NCBI GenBank assembly: GCA_964486285.1
Contig: CAZALH010000002.1
Span: 1-64,000, forward strand
DNA from: JAIDVZ01 sp964486285
Lineage (GTDB): Bacteria; Verrucomicrobiota; Verrucomicrobiia; Opitutales; JAIRKQ01
Length of the DNA: 64,000 nt
Direction: 5' to 3'
Part shown: one piece after another, positions 46,037-54,642 of the stretch
How positions within the stretch are numbered: the first letter of the stretch is position 1
How the letters are laid out: each line of letters opens with the position of its first letter
Notes under the pieces: generated by a model
What the model saw: only the letters and a program-made list of their open reading frames with translations
The model's database searches: none
Told to the model about the DNA's origin: nothing
Translations under genes and position numbers: made by a program

Positions 46037-47659
46037 ATGATTGCTTATCATATAATTAAGTTCAACATTACACTTATGTCTGACAAGTGGGAAAAATTTA
46101 CACAACATCTAATTAGAAATGAAGACCTAGGGATATCCTTAGATCTTTCTGGGATGCAGTTTACTGATACTTTTTTTCAAGAAATGGCCGAAAAAATAAC
46201 ACTAGCTTTCAATGACATGGCTTCTTTGGAAGCAGGTAAGCTGTCTAATGTTGATGAACATAGACAAGTTGGGCATTATTGGTTACGAAACCCAAATATT
46301 GCACCTGATCCTAAGGTTGCATCAATCATAGAGTCTAACATTAAAGACATCTTAGAATTTGCTCAAGATGTACATTATGGCAATATACGCGGCCAAGGAG
46401 GAATTTTTAAAAACGTCCTTTATATTGGCATTGGAGGATCGGCACTTGGACCACAACTGTTATATACAAGCCTTGCCAAACACCCTAAACTTAAAATGTT
46501 CTTTATTGATAATACTGACCCCGACGGCATCGACACCATCTTAGATAATCTCAAGGGGCAATTATCAAACACATTGACAATAATTACTTCAAAATCTGGC
46601 AGCACACCAGAACCACGCAACGCAATGCTAGAAGTAATACACGCCTACCAAAAAGAAAATATTTCATTTGCTAAACAAGCAGTCGCCATAACTACTCAGA
46701 ATAGTAAATTATACAATCAGGCCACACATGAAGGATGGATAAAAATTTTCCCGATGTTTGATTGGGTCGGCGGACGTACAAGTATTACATCTAGCGTAGG
46801 ATTACTCCCTGCTGCACTGGTCGGAATCGATATAAAATCATTCTTATCAGGCGCTAAAGGAATGGATGCTTGGACACGTTTTCATTCTCAGAGTAACCCG
46901 GCAATGAAACTAGCATTAGCATGGTATTATGCAACAAATGGGAAAGGTCAAAAAGACATGGTTGTCATCCCATATAAAGATTGCTTAGTAAATTTTCCAA
47001 AATACCTACAACAATTAGTAATGGAATCAATTGGGAAAGAAAAAGATTTAAACAACAACATTGTTCACCAAGGCTTAACGGTGTATGGCAATAAAGGATC
47101 CACAGACCAACATTCATACATTCAACAATTACGCGATGGTATAAATAATTTCTTCGCGACTATTATTGAAGTATTAACTCCACGACAAGGTGAATCATTA
47201 AAAATTGAAAACGATATTACCACAGGTGATTATCTACTTGGATTTTCAATTGGAACGGAAAAAGCGTTATCATCTAATAATAGACAAACAATTGCTATTA
47301 CACTCACTAAATTCGATGCTTTTTCATTAGGTATGCTAATAGCACTTTATGAACGTGCCGTCGGATTTTATGCTTCAATGATAGGGATCAACGCTTACCA
47401 TCAACCCGGCGTTGAAGCCGGTAAAAAAGCCGCAGCATATGTGCTAGAACTTCAACAAAAGATACTGGACTTTTTAAAAAAACATAAAAACAAAGAATTT
47501 ACTCTTAATGAGATATTTAACAACTTAAGCATAGTAGACCAAGATAAAAAAACAGTTTTTAAAATATTGGAACAACTCTCTATCTCACGACCTGAAATAC
47601 AAAGAACATTTTCAAAAAATTCTATCGAAGAATATACCTATATTTTTAATTTAAAATAA
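46037..47659 (+). CDS. pgi: Glucose-6-phosphate isomerase
   Basis: Interconverts glucose-6-phosphate and fructose-6-phosphate. The sugar-phosphate motifs are YIGIGGSALGPQ, ITSKSGSTPEPRN (phosphate binding) and DWVGGRTSITSSVG; the C-terminal catalytic lysine is in YHQPGVEAGKKAA. The first ATG gives 540 residues, but M14 (46076, MSDKWEKF) is a likelier start by comparison with the family. A C-terminal extension of about 65 residues after the lysine motif has a winged-helix-like look (FTLNEIFNNLS). It is followed by the M29 gene after 1 base. Confidence 0.93.
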   Translation: MIAYHIIKFNITLMSDKWEKFTQHLIRNEDLGISLDLSGMQFTDTFFQEMAEKITLAFNDMASLEAGKLSNVDEHRQVGHYWLRNPNIAPDPKVASIIESNIKDILEFAQDVHYGNIRGQGGIFKNVLYIGIGGSALGPQLLYTSLAKHPKLKMFFIDNTDPDGIDTILDNLKGQLSNTLTIITSKSGSTPEPRNAMLEVIHAYQKENISFAKQAVAITTQNSKLYNQATHEGWIKIFPMFDWVGGRTSITSSVGLLPAALVGIDIKSFLSGAKGMDAWTRFHSQSNPAMKLALAWYYATNGKGQKDMVVIPYKDCLVNFPKYLQQLVMESIGKEKDLNNNIVHQGLTVYGNKGSTDQHSYIQQLRDGINNFFATIIEVLTPRQGESLKIENDITTGDYLLGFSIGTEKALSSNNRQTIAITLTKFDAFSLGMLIALYERAVGFYASMIGINAYHQPGVEAGKKAAAYVLELQQKILDFLKKHKNKEFTLNEIFNNLSIVDQDKKTVFKILEQLSISRPEIQRTFSKNSIEEYTYIFNLK

Positions 47660-47660
47660 A

Positions 47661-48779
47661 ATGAATACTAGATATAAAAAATTATCAGATAATTTAACAA
47701 AATTTTCTATAAATCTACAACCTGGAGAAACAGTATTACTGGATATGTGCAACGTTCCTGAAGACATGGTTATCCAGTTAATAACTTCAGTGTATGAATG
47801 CGGTGCAACTCCGGTATTAAAAATACGAACAAATAAAATTTCACGTACGATAAATCTGCTAGGCAATGAGCAAGTATTTAATAAACAAGCAGAACTTGCA
47901 TTAGCAGAAATGAAACAAATTCAAGCTTATATCGCCATACGTGGAGGTAATAATATTTTTGAACAATCTGATATTTCTCAAGATCAACAAAAATTAATAT
48001 CATCGTGCATGAAAGAAGTATTGGATTGGCGTGTACAAAAAACTAAATGGGTAATTTTACGCTGGCCAAGCGATGGATTTGCACAACAAGCTAAAATGAG
48101 CTCAGAGTCATTTGAGAAATTTTACTTCGATGTATGCACTATGGATTACTCACGCATGCAACCGGGCATGGAAGCATTAAAAAGAGCTATGAAAGCAACT
48201 GATGAAGTACATATCGTTGGTCCTAATACAGATTTGACGTTTTCTATAAAAAATATCCCTGCTATTGAATGCGGTGGTACGCACAATATCCCCGACGGGG
48301 AAGTCTACACTGCACCTGTTAAAAACAGTGTAAATGGGATATTAACTTACAATACACCGACAGTATACAATGGTATAGCATTTGAAAATATCTCGTTTAA
48401 ATTTAAAGACGGAAAGATCATTGAGGCAAGTGCTGGTAATAAAACAAAAGAATTAAATTCTATACTAGATACTGATCCTGGAGCAAGATACATTGGGGAA
48501 TTTTCCTTTGGATTTAATCCTTATATTACAGAACCAATGTGCGATATTTTATTTGATGAAAAAATTTCTGGATCATTTCATTTCACTCCAGGACAAGCAT
48601 ACGAAGATGCAGATAATAGCAATAGATCTAAAATACACTGGGATCTAGTTTGTATTCAGCGTCAAGAGTATGGTGGTGGAGAAATATATTTTGATAAAAA
48701 ATTAATCCGTAAAGATGGAATATTTGTTAGAGATGGACTAGATTTATTAAACCCTGATTATTTGTTAAGAAATAATTAA
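47661..48779 (+). CDS. Aminopeptidase, peptidase family M29
   Basis: A 372-residue cobalt/zinc-dependent aminopeptidase of the AmpS/PepS type, degrading small peptides in the cytosol. The N-terminal domain is followed by the metal-binding region: NIPDGEVYTAPV (a metal glutamate), EFSFGFNP, then FHFTPGQAYED and the SKIHWDLV histidine and aspartate. This order matches M29. It is translationally linked to pgi (1 base apart), with tRNA-Gly 51 bases later. Confidence 0.88.
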   Translation: MNTRYKKLSDNLTKFSINLQPGETVLLDMCNVPEDMVIQLITSVYECGATPVLKIRTNKISRTINLLGNEQVFNKQAELALAEMKQIQAYIAIRGGNNIFEQSDISQDQQKLISSCMKEVLDWRVQKTKWVILRWPSDGFAQQAKMSSESFEKFYFDVCTMDYSRMQPGMEALKRAMKATDEVHIVGPNTDLTFSIKNIPAIECGGTHNIPDGEVYTAPVKNSVNGILTYNTPTVYNGIAFENISFKFKDGKIIEASAGNKTKELNSILDTDPGARYIGEFSFGFNPYITEPMCDILFDEKISGSFHFTPGQAYEDADNSNRSKIHWDLVCIQRQEYGGGEIYFDKKLIRKDGIFVRDGLDLLNPDYLLRNN

Positions 48780-48830
48780 ATAATATAGTTGACAACATTC
48801 TGTCTAATGACACAAAAACTACCATCTTTT

Positions 48831-48906
48831 GCGAGTGTAGCTTAGTTGGTAGAGCGCCACCTTGCCAAGGTGGATGTCGAGGGTTCGAGTCCCTTCGCTC
48901 GCACCA
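48831..48906 (+). tRNA. tRNA-Gly (anticodon GCC)
   Basis: A cloverleaf with acceptor GCGAGTG/CGCTCGC, anticodon arm CCACC-TTGCCAA-GGTGG (anticodon GCC), T loop TTCGAGT and encoded CCA. It marks the left edge of the accessory region at 49-54 kb. Confidence 0.96.
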
Positions 48907-49304
48907 AAATTTTTGAGCCAACATACATTTCAATAATAGAAGGCTTTTTAATTACATTGGCTAAAGCTTAAGTAGTGCTTTCAACTCTAGAACGCAATAA
49001 CAAGAACATTTTTAAGGTAAAAATACTTAAAAGTAACACGTTACTCTGTGTATATTTTTCCCAAAACTTAAAAAATATATTACATAAATATCGATATTTT
49101 AAATTTAAATATTAAAAACTGCTAAGCGACGCTGCATTGACCTTTCTTTACAAAACATGTCTCTACCTATCACTCTATATAAAATTTCATAAATAAAGGT
49201 AATCCGATACCAATCATTTTTATAGTTTACTGCCATTGATCAGATGATTTGATTTTTTGTACACACTTAACTTATATATTTAAAACCATAATTAGGATTA
49301 TGTT
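48907..49304. other. Intergenic stretch, no gene seen
   Basis: About 400 AT-rich bases between tRNA-Gly and the alkA-like gene. No ORF, integrase remnant or second copy of the tRNA 3' end was found in it. Confidence 0.5.
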
Positions 49305-50006
49305 ATGTATTTCAAGTACGGTAAAAAAGAAATAGAAGCATTAAAAAGCAAGGATAGAAAGCTTGCTGAAGTCATCGATAAAATCGGTTACATAAATAGG
49401 CAGACAGACCCTGATATATTTGCATCCATTGTACATAACATTATAGCCCAACAAATTTCAATGAAGGCAGAACAAACAATTTGGAAGAAAATGACAGATA
49501 CCTTGGGGAAGGTAAATGCTGCCACTGTTTCAAAACTATCAAAAGAAGAAATACAAAAATTTGGCATAACCTTTAAAAAAGTTGACTACATCTTAGAATT
49601 CGCAAACAAGGTTAAAACCGGCCAAATTGACTTACAAGCAATTAACAAAAAAACAGATGAAGAAATCATCAAAGAATTGTCGTCACTTCGTGGTGTAGGA
49701 GAATGGACTATTGAAATGATTTTATTATTTTGCCTAGAACGTCCTAATGTTTTTAGTTACAAAGACTTGGCAATATTAAGGGGGCTTCGTATGATTTACC
49801 GACATAAAAAAATCACAAAGGAAATCTTTGAAAAATACAGGCAAAAATTTACCCCATATTGTAGTATCGCAAGCCTTTATCTGTGGGAAGTATCACTTGG
49901 CAGTATACCGGGATTAACAGATCCTGCACAAAGCATAAATAAAACCATAAGCAAAAAGAAAAAAGAAAATAATAACGTTCACAAACAAGCAAAAAAGAAG
50001 GATTAA
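49305..50006 (+). CDS. DNA-3-methyladenine glycosylase (AlkA-like)
   Basis: Removes alkylated bases. A 233-residue HhH-GPD protein: the hairpin LSSLRGVGEWTIEMILLF (about residues 129-146) precedes the catalytic aspartate in FSYKDLAILRGL. The N-terminal AlkA barrel domain is missing, as in the shorter MPG2/AlkA forms common in Firmicutes and Bacteroidetes. It lacks the C-terminal cysteines of Nth. The ogt gene starts 3 bases after its stop, forming a dedicated alkylation-repair operon. Confidence 0.9.
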   Translation: MYFKYGKKEIEALKSKDRKLAEVIDKIGYINRQTDPDIFASIVHNIIAQQISMKAEQTIWKKMTDTLGKVNAATVSKLSKEEIQKFGITFKKVDYILEFANKVKTGQIDLQAINKKTDEEIIKELSSLRGVGEWTIEMILLFCLERPNVFSYKDLAILRGLRMIYRHKKITKEIFEKYRQKFTPYCSIASLYLWEVSLGSIPGLTDPAQSINKTISKKKKENNNVHKQAKKKD

Positions 50007-50009
50007 TAC

Positions 50010-50543
50010 ATGCAATACATCTCAAATTATGATTCTTCTATTGGGAAAATATTTCTTGCTGCAAATGATGAAGGGTTAACAGGGCTTTGGTTTGATAGTG
50101 AAAAGCATTGTTGCAACAATGTAGACAAAGAACACATAGTAGTAGAAACAGATGCCATTAAACAAACCAAAAGATGGCTAGACATTTATTTTCAAGGCAA
50201 AGCACCGTATTTTATTCCACCACTAAGTCTTGTTGGGAGCGAATTCAGACTCAAAGTCTGGGACATTTTAAAAAAAATTCCTTACGGGAAAACTATTGCA
50301 TATAATGATATTGCCAAAGAAATTGCCAAACAAAAGGGGATAGAAAAGATGTCGGCACAAGCTGTTGGAGGTGCAGTAGGACATAACAAAATTTCTATTA
50401 TTATTCCATGTCACCGAGTGGTTGGCACAAATAAAAGTTTAGTAGGTTATGCAGGAGGAATAGATAAGAAGTTTAAGTTACTGGAACTTGAGGGCTGTAA
50501 TATGAAAGAATTTACAATACCAACTAAAGGAACTGCTTTGTAG
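50010..50543 (+). CDS. ogt: Methylated-DNA-[protein]-cysteine S-methyltransferase
   Basis: A suicide repair of O6-alkylguanine. The acceptor cysteine is in IIIPCHRVVG, the DNA-binding hairpin region KIPYGKTIAYNDIA precedes it, and VGYAGGIDKK follows. The 177 residues fit Ogt without an AraC-type Ada domain. It is coupled to the AlkA-like gene. Confidence 0.94.
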   Translation: MQYISNYDSSIGKIFLAANDEGLTGLWFDSEKHCCNNVDKEHIVVETDAIKQTKRWLDIYFQGKAPYFIPPLSLVGSEFRLKVWDILKKIPYGKTIAYNDIAKEIAKQKGIEKMSAQAVGGAVGHNKISIIIPCHRVVGTNKSLVGYAGGIDKKFKLLELEGCNMKEFTIPTKGTAL

Positions 50544-51183
50544 GTTATTAATCTTGTACCGGTGCAAAAAAACACAAAGTGATATCAACGCAAATAAACT
50601 TTAAATGAAAAAAAATCTATAAAATCAGGTATAAATCGTATAATAAGAAAAGAAGACACCGAAAAACTTGTGAAAAACAATAATGCACTTTTAAATATTA
50701 TTTAAGACAATAAATTTTATGATTTACAAAAGTTTGATAAGCTCAGTACCACAAGGCTAAGCCGTATTTCAGGACTAATTCGATATATTCATTAAAAACA
50801 GTCGAATTGATTAAAAACTTACATAAATCCTCAAGAAACCTTAAAAAGGAGTTTTTCATATACCGTGATCAATGGAAGTAAAACAAATGGAGATGTGATA
50901 GTTAAAACATGCAAAGTGCCGGTTATAGTGAAAAACCTTCATTTACTGTAGAAAGTCACAAATATTGTCTGAACTCCGAACTGTCTTGAAAACTTACAAC
51001 AGAAAAAACAAGTAATTTTTAAGACGCTTGATGGAACAACAAAAGCTGGGTACAAACTTTTCAAAATTTGTACAAAAAACACATTACAAAAAAAAAGATA
51101 AACTATTGCTTTTGAATATTCACTCTTAGATAACATTTCACTAAATTAAATACAACTAATTAGCTCTTCTTTTTCTAATTTTT
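50544..51183. other. 640-bp region of probable decayed coding DNA
   Basis: No ORF longer than about 65 codons survives, but short coding-like pieces appear in shifting plus-strand frames (for example FRTNSIYS near 50770 and VKTCKVPVIVK near 50905). This is what a gene decayed by frameshifts would look like. No family could be named. The AT-rich sequence lies between ogt and the arginase-like gene. Confidence 0.4.
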
Positions 51184-52053
51184 CTAACCTTTAAAAATTG
51201 AAACTTCTTTTAAAATATTTCTTAGATTAATCGCATCATGAGGCATATGTTCTGCTATCGTTAAACCTACTATTTCAGCTCGACTACTCACATCTGCTAG
51301 AATTCTTGCAACTTGATTCAAAGATAATTCACCCATCGCAGCATTGTATTCAGCTTTTGTAATATGCGGTTTACTCTGTGTGTTTGAACGATAATCTTCT
51401 CTTGAAAGAACATCTAAATCCCAGTGAATTGCCAAATGTTTGATATTATTTTCTTCTATCCAATCAAAAATAGGTTCGCTGTTTTCCGTTAATTCATCAG
51501 GTACTGCGATCTTAATATTTAAATTTTTAATATTACTATCCTGTGTCACGATCCTTAAGTCCTCTTTAATTATACCTGCCAGCATAACTTTGCTTTGTTC
51601 AAAAGGATTATCTACTCTTGTTATGTCAGATTTTTGACTTAACCCTAACAAGTTCCCTAAAACCATTTCATGAAGATGAGTAGAATTCGTTATATCAGAA
51701 ACATCAGGATGAGCGTCCAACCACAAAACACCGAGTTTATCCCCATATATTGAATGTAGGTAATCAAACGGAACTTCACTTGCTGAACAATCACCCCCTA
51801 CAACAATAATTTTTTTAGGGCTCTTTTCATTTAAAATTTTCAATATTTCTTGCTTTTGTTTGAGCAAAACATCTCCGTAATCAACACCACCAACAGTTCT
51901 AATGTCATCTGTAAAATTTGCACTGACAGCAACCTCCACTGATTCGATACTGTCATTTTCAGGAACTATAACCGATAATAATTTTGAAACGTAATAATAA
52001 TCAGGATTAACCCCACCCTGCCAAACAGGATATATTAGTTTAATTGTCCCCAT
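51184..52053 (-). CDS. Arginase/agmatinase-family protein
   Basis: A 289-residue ureohydrolase fold. Metal-binding motifs are VVGGDCSASE (first ligand Cys in place of the usual His), LWLDAHPDVSD and AIHWDLDVLS. With a Cys in the first motif the binuclear manganese site is altered; the substrate (arginine, agmatine, guanidino acid or formimino compound) cannot be inferred. It points against the repair genes and against the hydrolase. Arginine breakdown would be relevant to growth in a host. The start ATG at 52053 is preceded by AGAGG. Confidence 0.85.
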   Translation of the reverse strand: MGTIKLIYPVWQGGVNPDYYYVSKLLSVIVPENDSIESVEVAVSANFTDDIRTVGGVDYGDVLLKQKQEILKILNEKSPKKIIVVGGDCSASEVPFDYLHSIYGDKLGVLWLDAHPDVSDITNSTHLHEMVLGNLLGLSQKSDITRVDNPFEQSKVMLAGIIKEDLRIVTQDSNIKNLNIKIAVPDELTENSEPIFDWIEENNIKHLAIHWDLDVLSREDYRSNTQSKPHITKAEYNAAMGELSLNQVARILADVSSRAEIVGLTIAEHMPHDAINLRNILKEVSIFKG

Positions 52054-52343
52054 ATTGTTAACCTCTTTTTTGTGTCTTCACCTGTAATAATAAGAAATAA
52101 ATTTGCCGCTGTTAATAGTTTTTTTCAACAATGAAAAATTGCAGCACAAAAACGGACAAAATTTGTTTTAAAACCAGAAAATTTTCATAAAAAAGAAATA
52201 CGAACTTATTTAAGTGTTAAATAATAAAAAGTATGAGCAAAAAAGACATGAGATGTACAAATTTTATTGCACACAAAAATGAAGGCCGATAATCAAAAAA
52301 AATATTTATTTGTTTAATACATTTTCTTACCATAAGCACACTT

Positions 52344-53321
52344 ATGGCAAAAACCAAAAATGACAACTGGGATAAAACGTTCCCAAAATCAGAAAAAGTC
52401 AATGTTCAAAAAGTAACTTTTAAGAATCGTTACGGGATTGAAGTTGTAGGTGATTTGTATGCACCCAAAAATACAGTAGGTAAAATAGCAGCAATTGCTG
52501 TTTCAGGACCATTCGGTGCTGTAAAAGAACAAGTCTCAGGAAGATATGCTCAAACAATGGCAGAACGTGGGTTTATAACTCTTGCATTTGACCCGAGTTA
52601 CACAGGTGAAAGTATGGGAACACCAAGAAACATTGCGAGTCCAGAAATAAATACGGAAGATTTTTCAGCAGCAGTCGATTTTCTATCTAATCAAGAAAAC
52701 ATCGATGCAAACAAAATCGGCATAATAGGCATTTGTGGTTTCGGTGGATTTGCTCTGAATGCAGCAGCCATCGACACAAGAATTAAAGCAACTGCAACAA
52801 TTACAATGTACGATATGACAAGAGTCACAGCCAAAGGATATAACGATTCAATGGATGAACAGGCACGGTATGAACTTAAACAATCTCTAAACAAGCAAAG
52901 ATCCGAGGATTTTAAAAACGGCACATTTAAAAAAGGTGATAGTATGCCCAAAACCGCAACAGACAGCATGCCGCAATTTCTGAAAGATTATATCGGTTAT
53001 TATCAAAACCCTCAAAGAGGTTTTCATCCTCGTTCCATCGGGTCAAATAGCTCTTGGAATATGACATCATCTCTATCTTTAATAAATATGCCAATTTTAG
53101 CATACAGTGATGAAATCAGAACTGCTGTTTTGATGATTCACGGTGAAAACGCACATAGTAAATATTTTAGTGAAGATGCATTCAAAAAACTAAAAGGTGA
53201 TAATAAAGAATTATATATCGTCAAAGGCGCTAACCACGTTGATTTATACGATAATTTAGAAAAAATTCCATTTGGTAAAATTGAAACTTTTTTCACTCAA
53301 AATTTAAAGGAAGCTAAATAA
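52344..53321 (+). CDS. Alpha/beta hydrolase, dienelactone-hydrolase/YcjY-like
   Basis: A 325-residue cytosolic alpha/beta hydrolase. The nucleophile elbow GICGFGG (near residue 131) has a Cys nucleophile as in dienelactone hydrolases. The acid is in the MIHGENAHSKYF region and the histidine in KGANHVDLYD near the C-terminus. There is no signal peptide. The natural substrate is unknown. It is followed after about 86 bases by a CMD-cupin gene in the same direction, a pair often found together in small detoxification loci. Confidence 0.85.
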   Translation: MAKTKNDNWDKTFPKSEKVNVQKVTFKNRYGIEVVGDLYAPKNTVGKIAAIAVSGPFGAVKEQVSGRYAQTMAERGFITLAFDPSYTGESMGTPRNIASPEINTEDFSAAVDFLSNQENIDANKIGIIGICGFGGFALNAAAIDTRIKATATITMYDMTRVTAKGYNDSMDEQARYELKQSLNKQRSEDFKNGTFKKGDSMPKTATDSMPQFLKDYIGYYQNPQRGFHPRSIGSNSSWNMTSSLSLINMPILAYSDEIRTAVLMIHGENAHSKYFSEDAFKKLKGDNKELYIVKGANHVDLYDNLEKIPFGKIETFFTQNLKEAK

Positions 53322-53407
53322 TTCAGAAAATGTTCAACTTGAATGTGGTAATGGCACTTGTAAGCTTCGATCTCACATTTGCCACCACAAATTAAGGGAA
53401 TAAAACT

Positions 53408-54172
53408 ATGAAAAAAATAACTCAAACAGCAGGTAGAGACGTTTTAGGAGAATTCGCTCCTGAGTTTGCCCATTTTAATGATGATATTTTATTTGGTGAA
53501 AACTGGAACAATCACGATATTGATACAAAAACTCGATCAATCATAACAGTTGTAGCTCTTATATCTCAAGGCATTACAAACAGTTCTTTAAAATATCACC
53601 TACAAAATGCTAAAAATCACGGTGTAATGAAATCTGAAATCGCGGCAATTATAACAAATACAGCTTTTTACGCCGGCTGGCCAAATGCTTGGGCTGCATT
53701 TGATCTCGCCAAAGAAGTATGGACAAAAGTAAATGAACAAAAAGATTCTCAAATCTCGAAACAGGATTATGAAAACTCAATTCTATTTCCGATTGGAATT
53801 AAAAACACAGCCTACGATAAATACTTTATTGGGCAAAGCTATGTTGCACCAATTTCCAAAAGTCAGGTAAATATAATAAATGTAACATTTGAACCTAAAT
53901 GTAGAAACAACTGGCATATTCACCATGCAAAATCAGGCGGAGGACAACTGTTAATTGTAATTGGCGGTCGAGGATATTATCAAGAATGGGGGAAACCTGC
54001 TAGAAAACTTATTCCAGGTGACATAGTAAATATTCCGGCAGGTATTAAACACTGGCATGGCGCATCACATGACAGTTGGTTTTCTCACCTCGCCATCGAA
54101 GTTAATGGAGTTGAAACATCTAACGAGTGGCTAGAACCTGTATTAGATGAACAGTACAACAAATTAAAATAG
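53408..54172 (+). CDS. Carboxymuconolactone decarboxylase-like and cupin fusion
   Basis: A 254-residue two-domain protein. Residues 1-115 form a CMD/AhpD-like domain (DTKTRSIITVVALISQG; HLQNAKNHGVMKSEI), lacking the redox CxxC of AhpD. Residues about 150-245 form a cupin with the metal histidines in NNWHIHHAKSGGGQ and HWHGASHD. The fusion is widespread as a small oxidative or detoxifying enzyme of unknown substrate. ATG at 53408 is preceded by AAGGGA. It closes the accessory region before tRNA-Ser. Confidence 0.88.
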   Translation: MKKITQTAGRDVLGEFAPEFAHFNDDILFGENWNNHDIDTKTRSIITVVALISQGITNSSLKYHLQNAKNHGVMKSEIAAIITNTAFYAGWPNAWAAFDLAKEVWTKVNEQKDSQISKQDYENSILFPIGIKNTAYDKYFIGQSYVAPISKSQVNIINVTFEPKCRNNWHIHHAKSGGGQLLIVIGGRGYYQEWGKPARKLIPGDIVNIPAGIKHWHGASHDSWFSHLAIEVNGVETSNEWLEPVLDEQYNKLK

Positions 54173-54448
54173 AAAAATAATACAACATATCGTTAGTCTT
54201 TTTAACACCATTGGTGTACTTTTTACTTTCCGTAGCGAAAAAAATTTTTTGAACCTGCAAAAGCATTAAACAAATCAAAACACAGATAAAAAATAAAAAC
54301 TTCAGCAGAACGAGAAACACAAAAATTTACTAAAAGAAAAAACAATGGGAGAAGACTTTCATAAAAACAGGTGTAAAATTTCGTTCACAAATCAGCTTAT
54401 AAAATGCATAGATAAAAAATGTGAAACCTTAGAAAAATTTTTAAACAG

Positions 54449-54539
54449 TGGCGGAGAAAGAGGGATTCGAACCCTCGAGCCCCTTTTGAGGGCCACCTTC
54501 TTAGCAGGAAGGCGCTTTAGACCGCTCAGCCATTTCTCC
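54449..54539 (-). tRNA. tRNA-Ser (anticodon GCT)
   Basis: A class II tRNA with a long variable arm (GGCCCTCAAAAGGGGC region). The acceptor GGAGAAA pairs with TTTCTCC, the anticodon loop CTGCTAA has anticodon GCT, the T loop is TTCGAAT and CCA is encoded. It bounds the accessory region on the right. Confidence 0.95.
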
Positions 54540-54642
54540 TCCTAATTAATAGTCAGAGTTGTAAACAAAAATTAATACAAATCAACATTTAATTAAATTT
54601 AAATTGAATAAAATTCCGCTTTAAATAAAATAATTTTCCAGT

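Noticed and set aside
48727..48933. A 68-residue minus-strand ORF reading WCERRDSNPRHPPW
   Set aside because: It is the antisense translation of tRNA-Gly, a familiar spurious prediction; no gene is there.
48831..54539. Integrated phage or ICE with att sites at the two tRNA genes
   Set aside because: No integrase, phage gene or duplicate of either tRNA 3' end was found, so only a generic accessory island is claimed.
54345..54545. A 66-residue plus-strand ORF containing GGERGIRTLEPLL
   Set aside because: It is the antisense translation of tRNA-Ser, another well-known spurious peptide.
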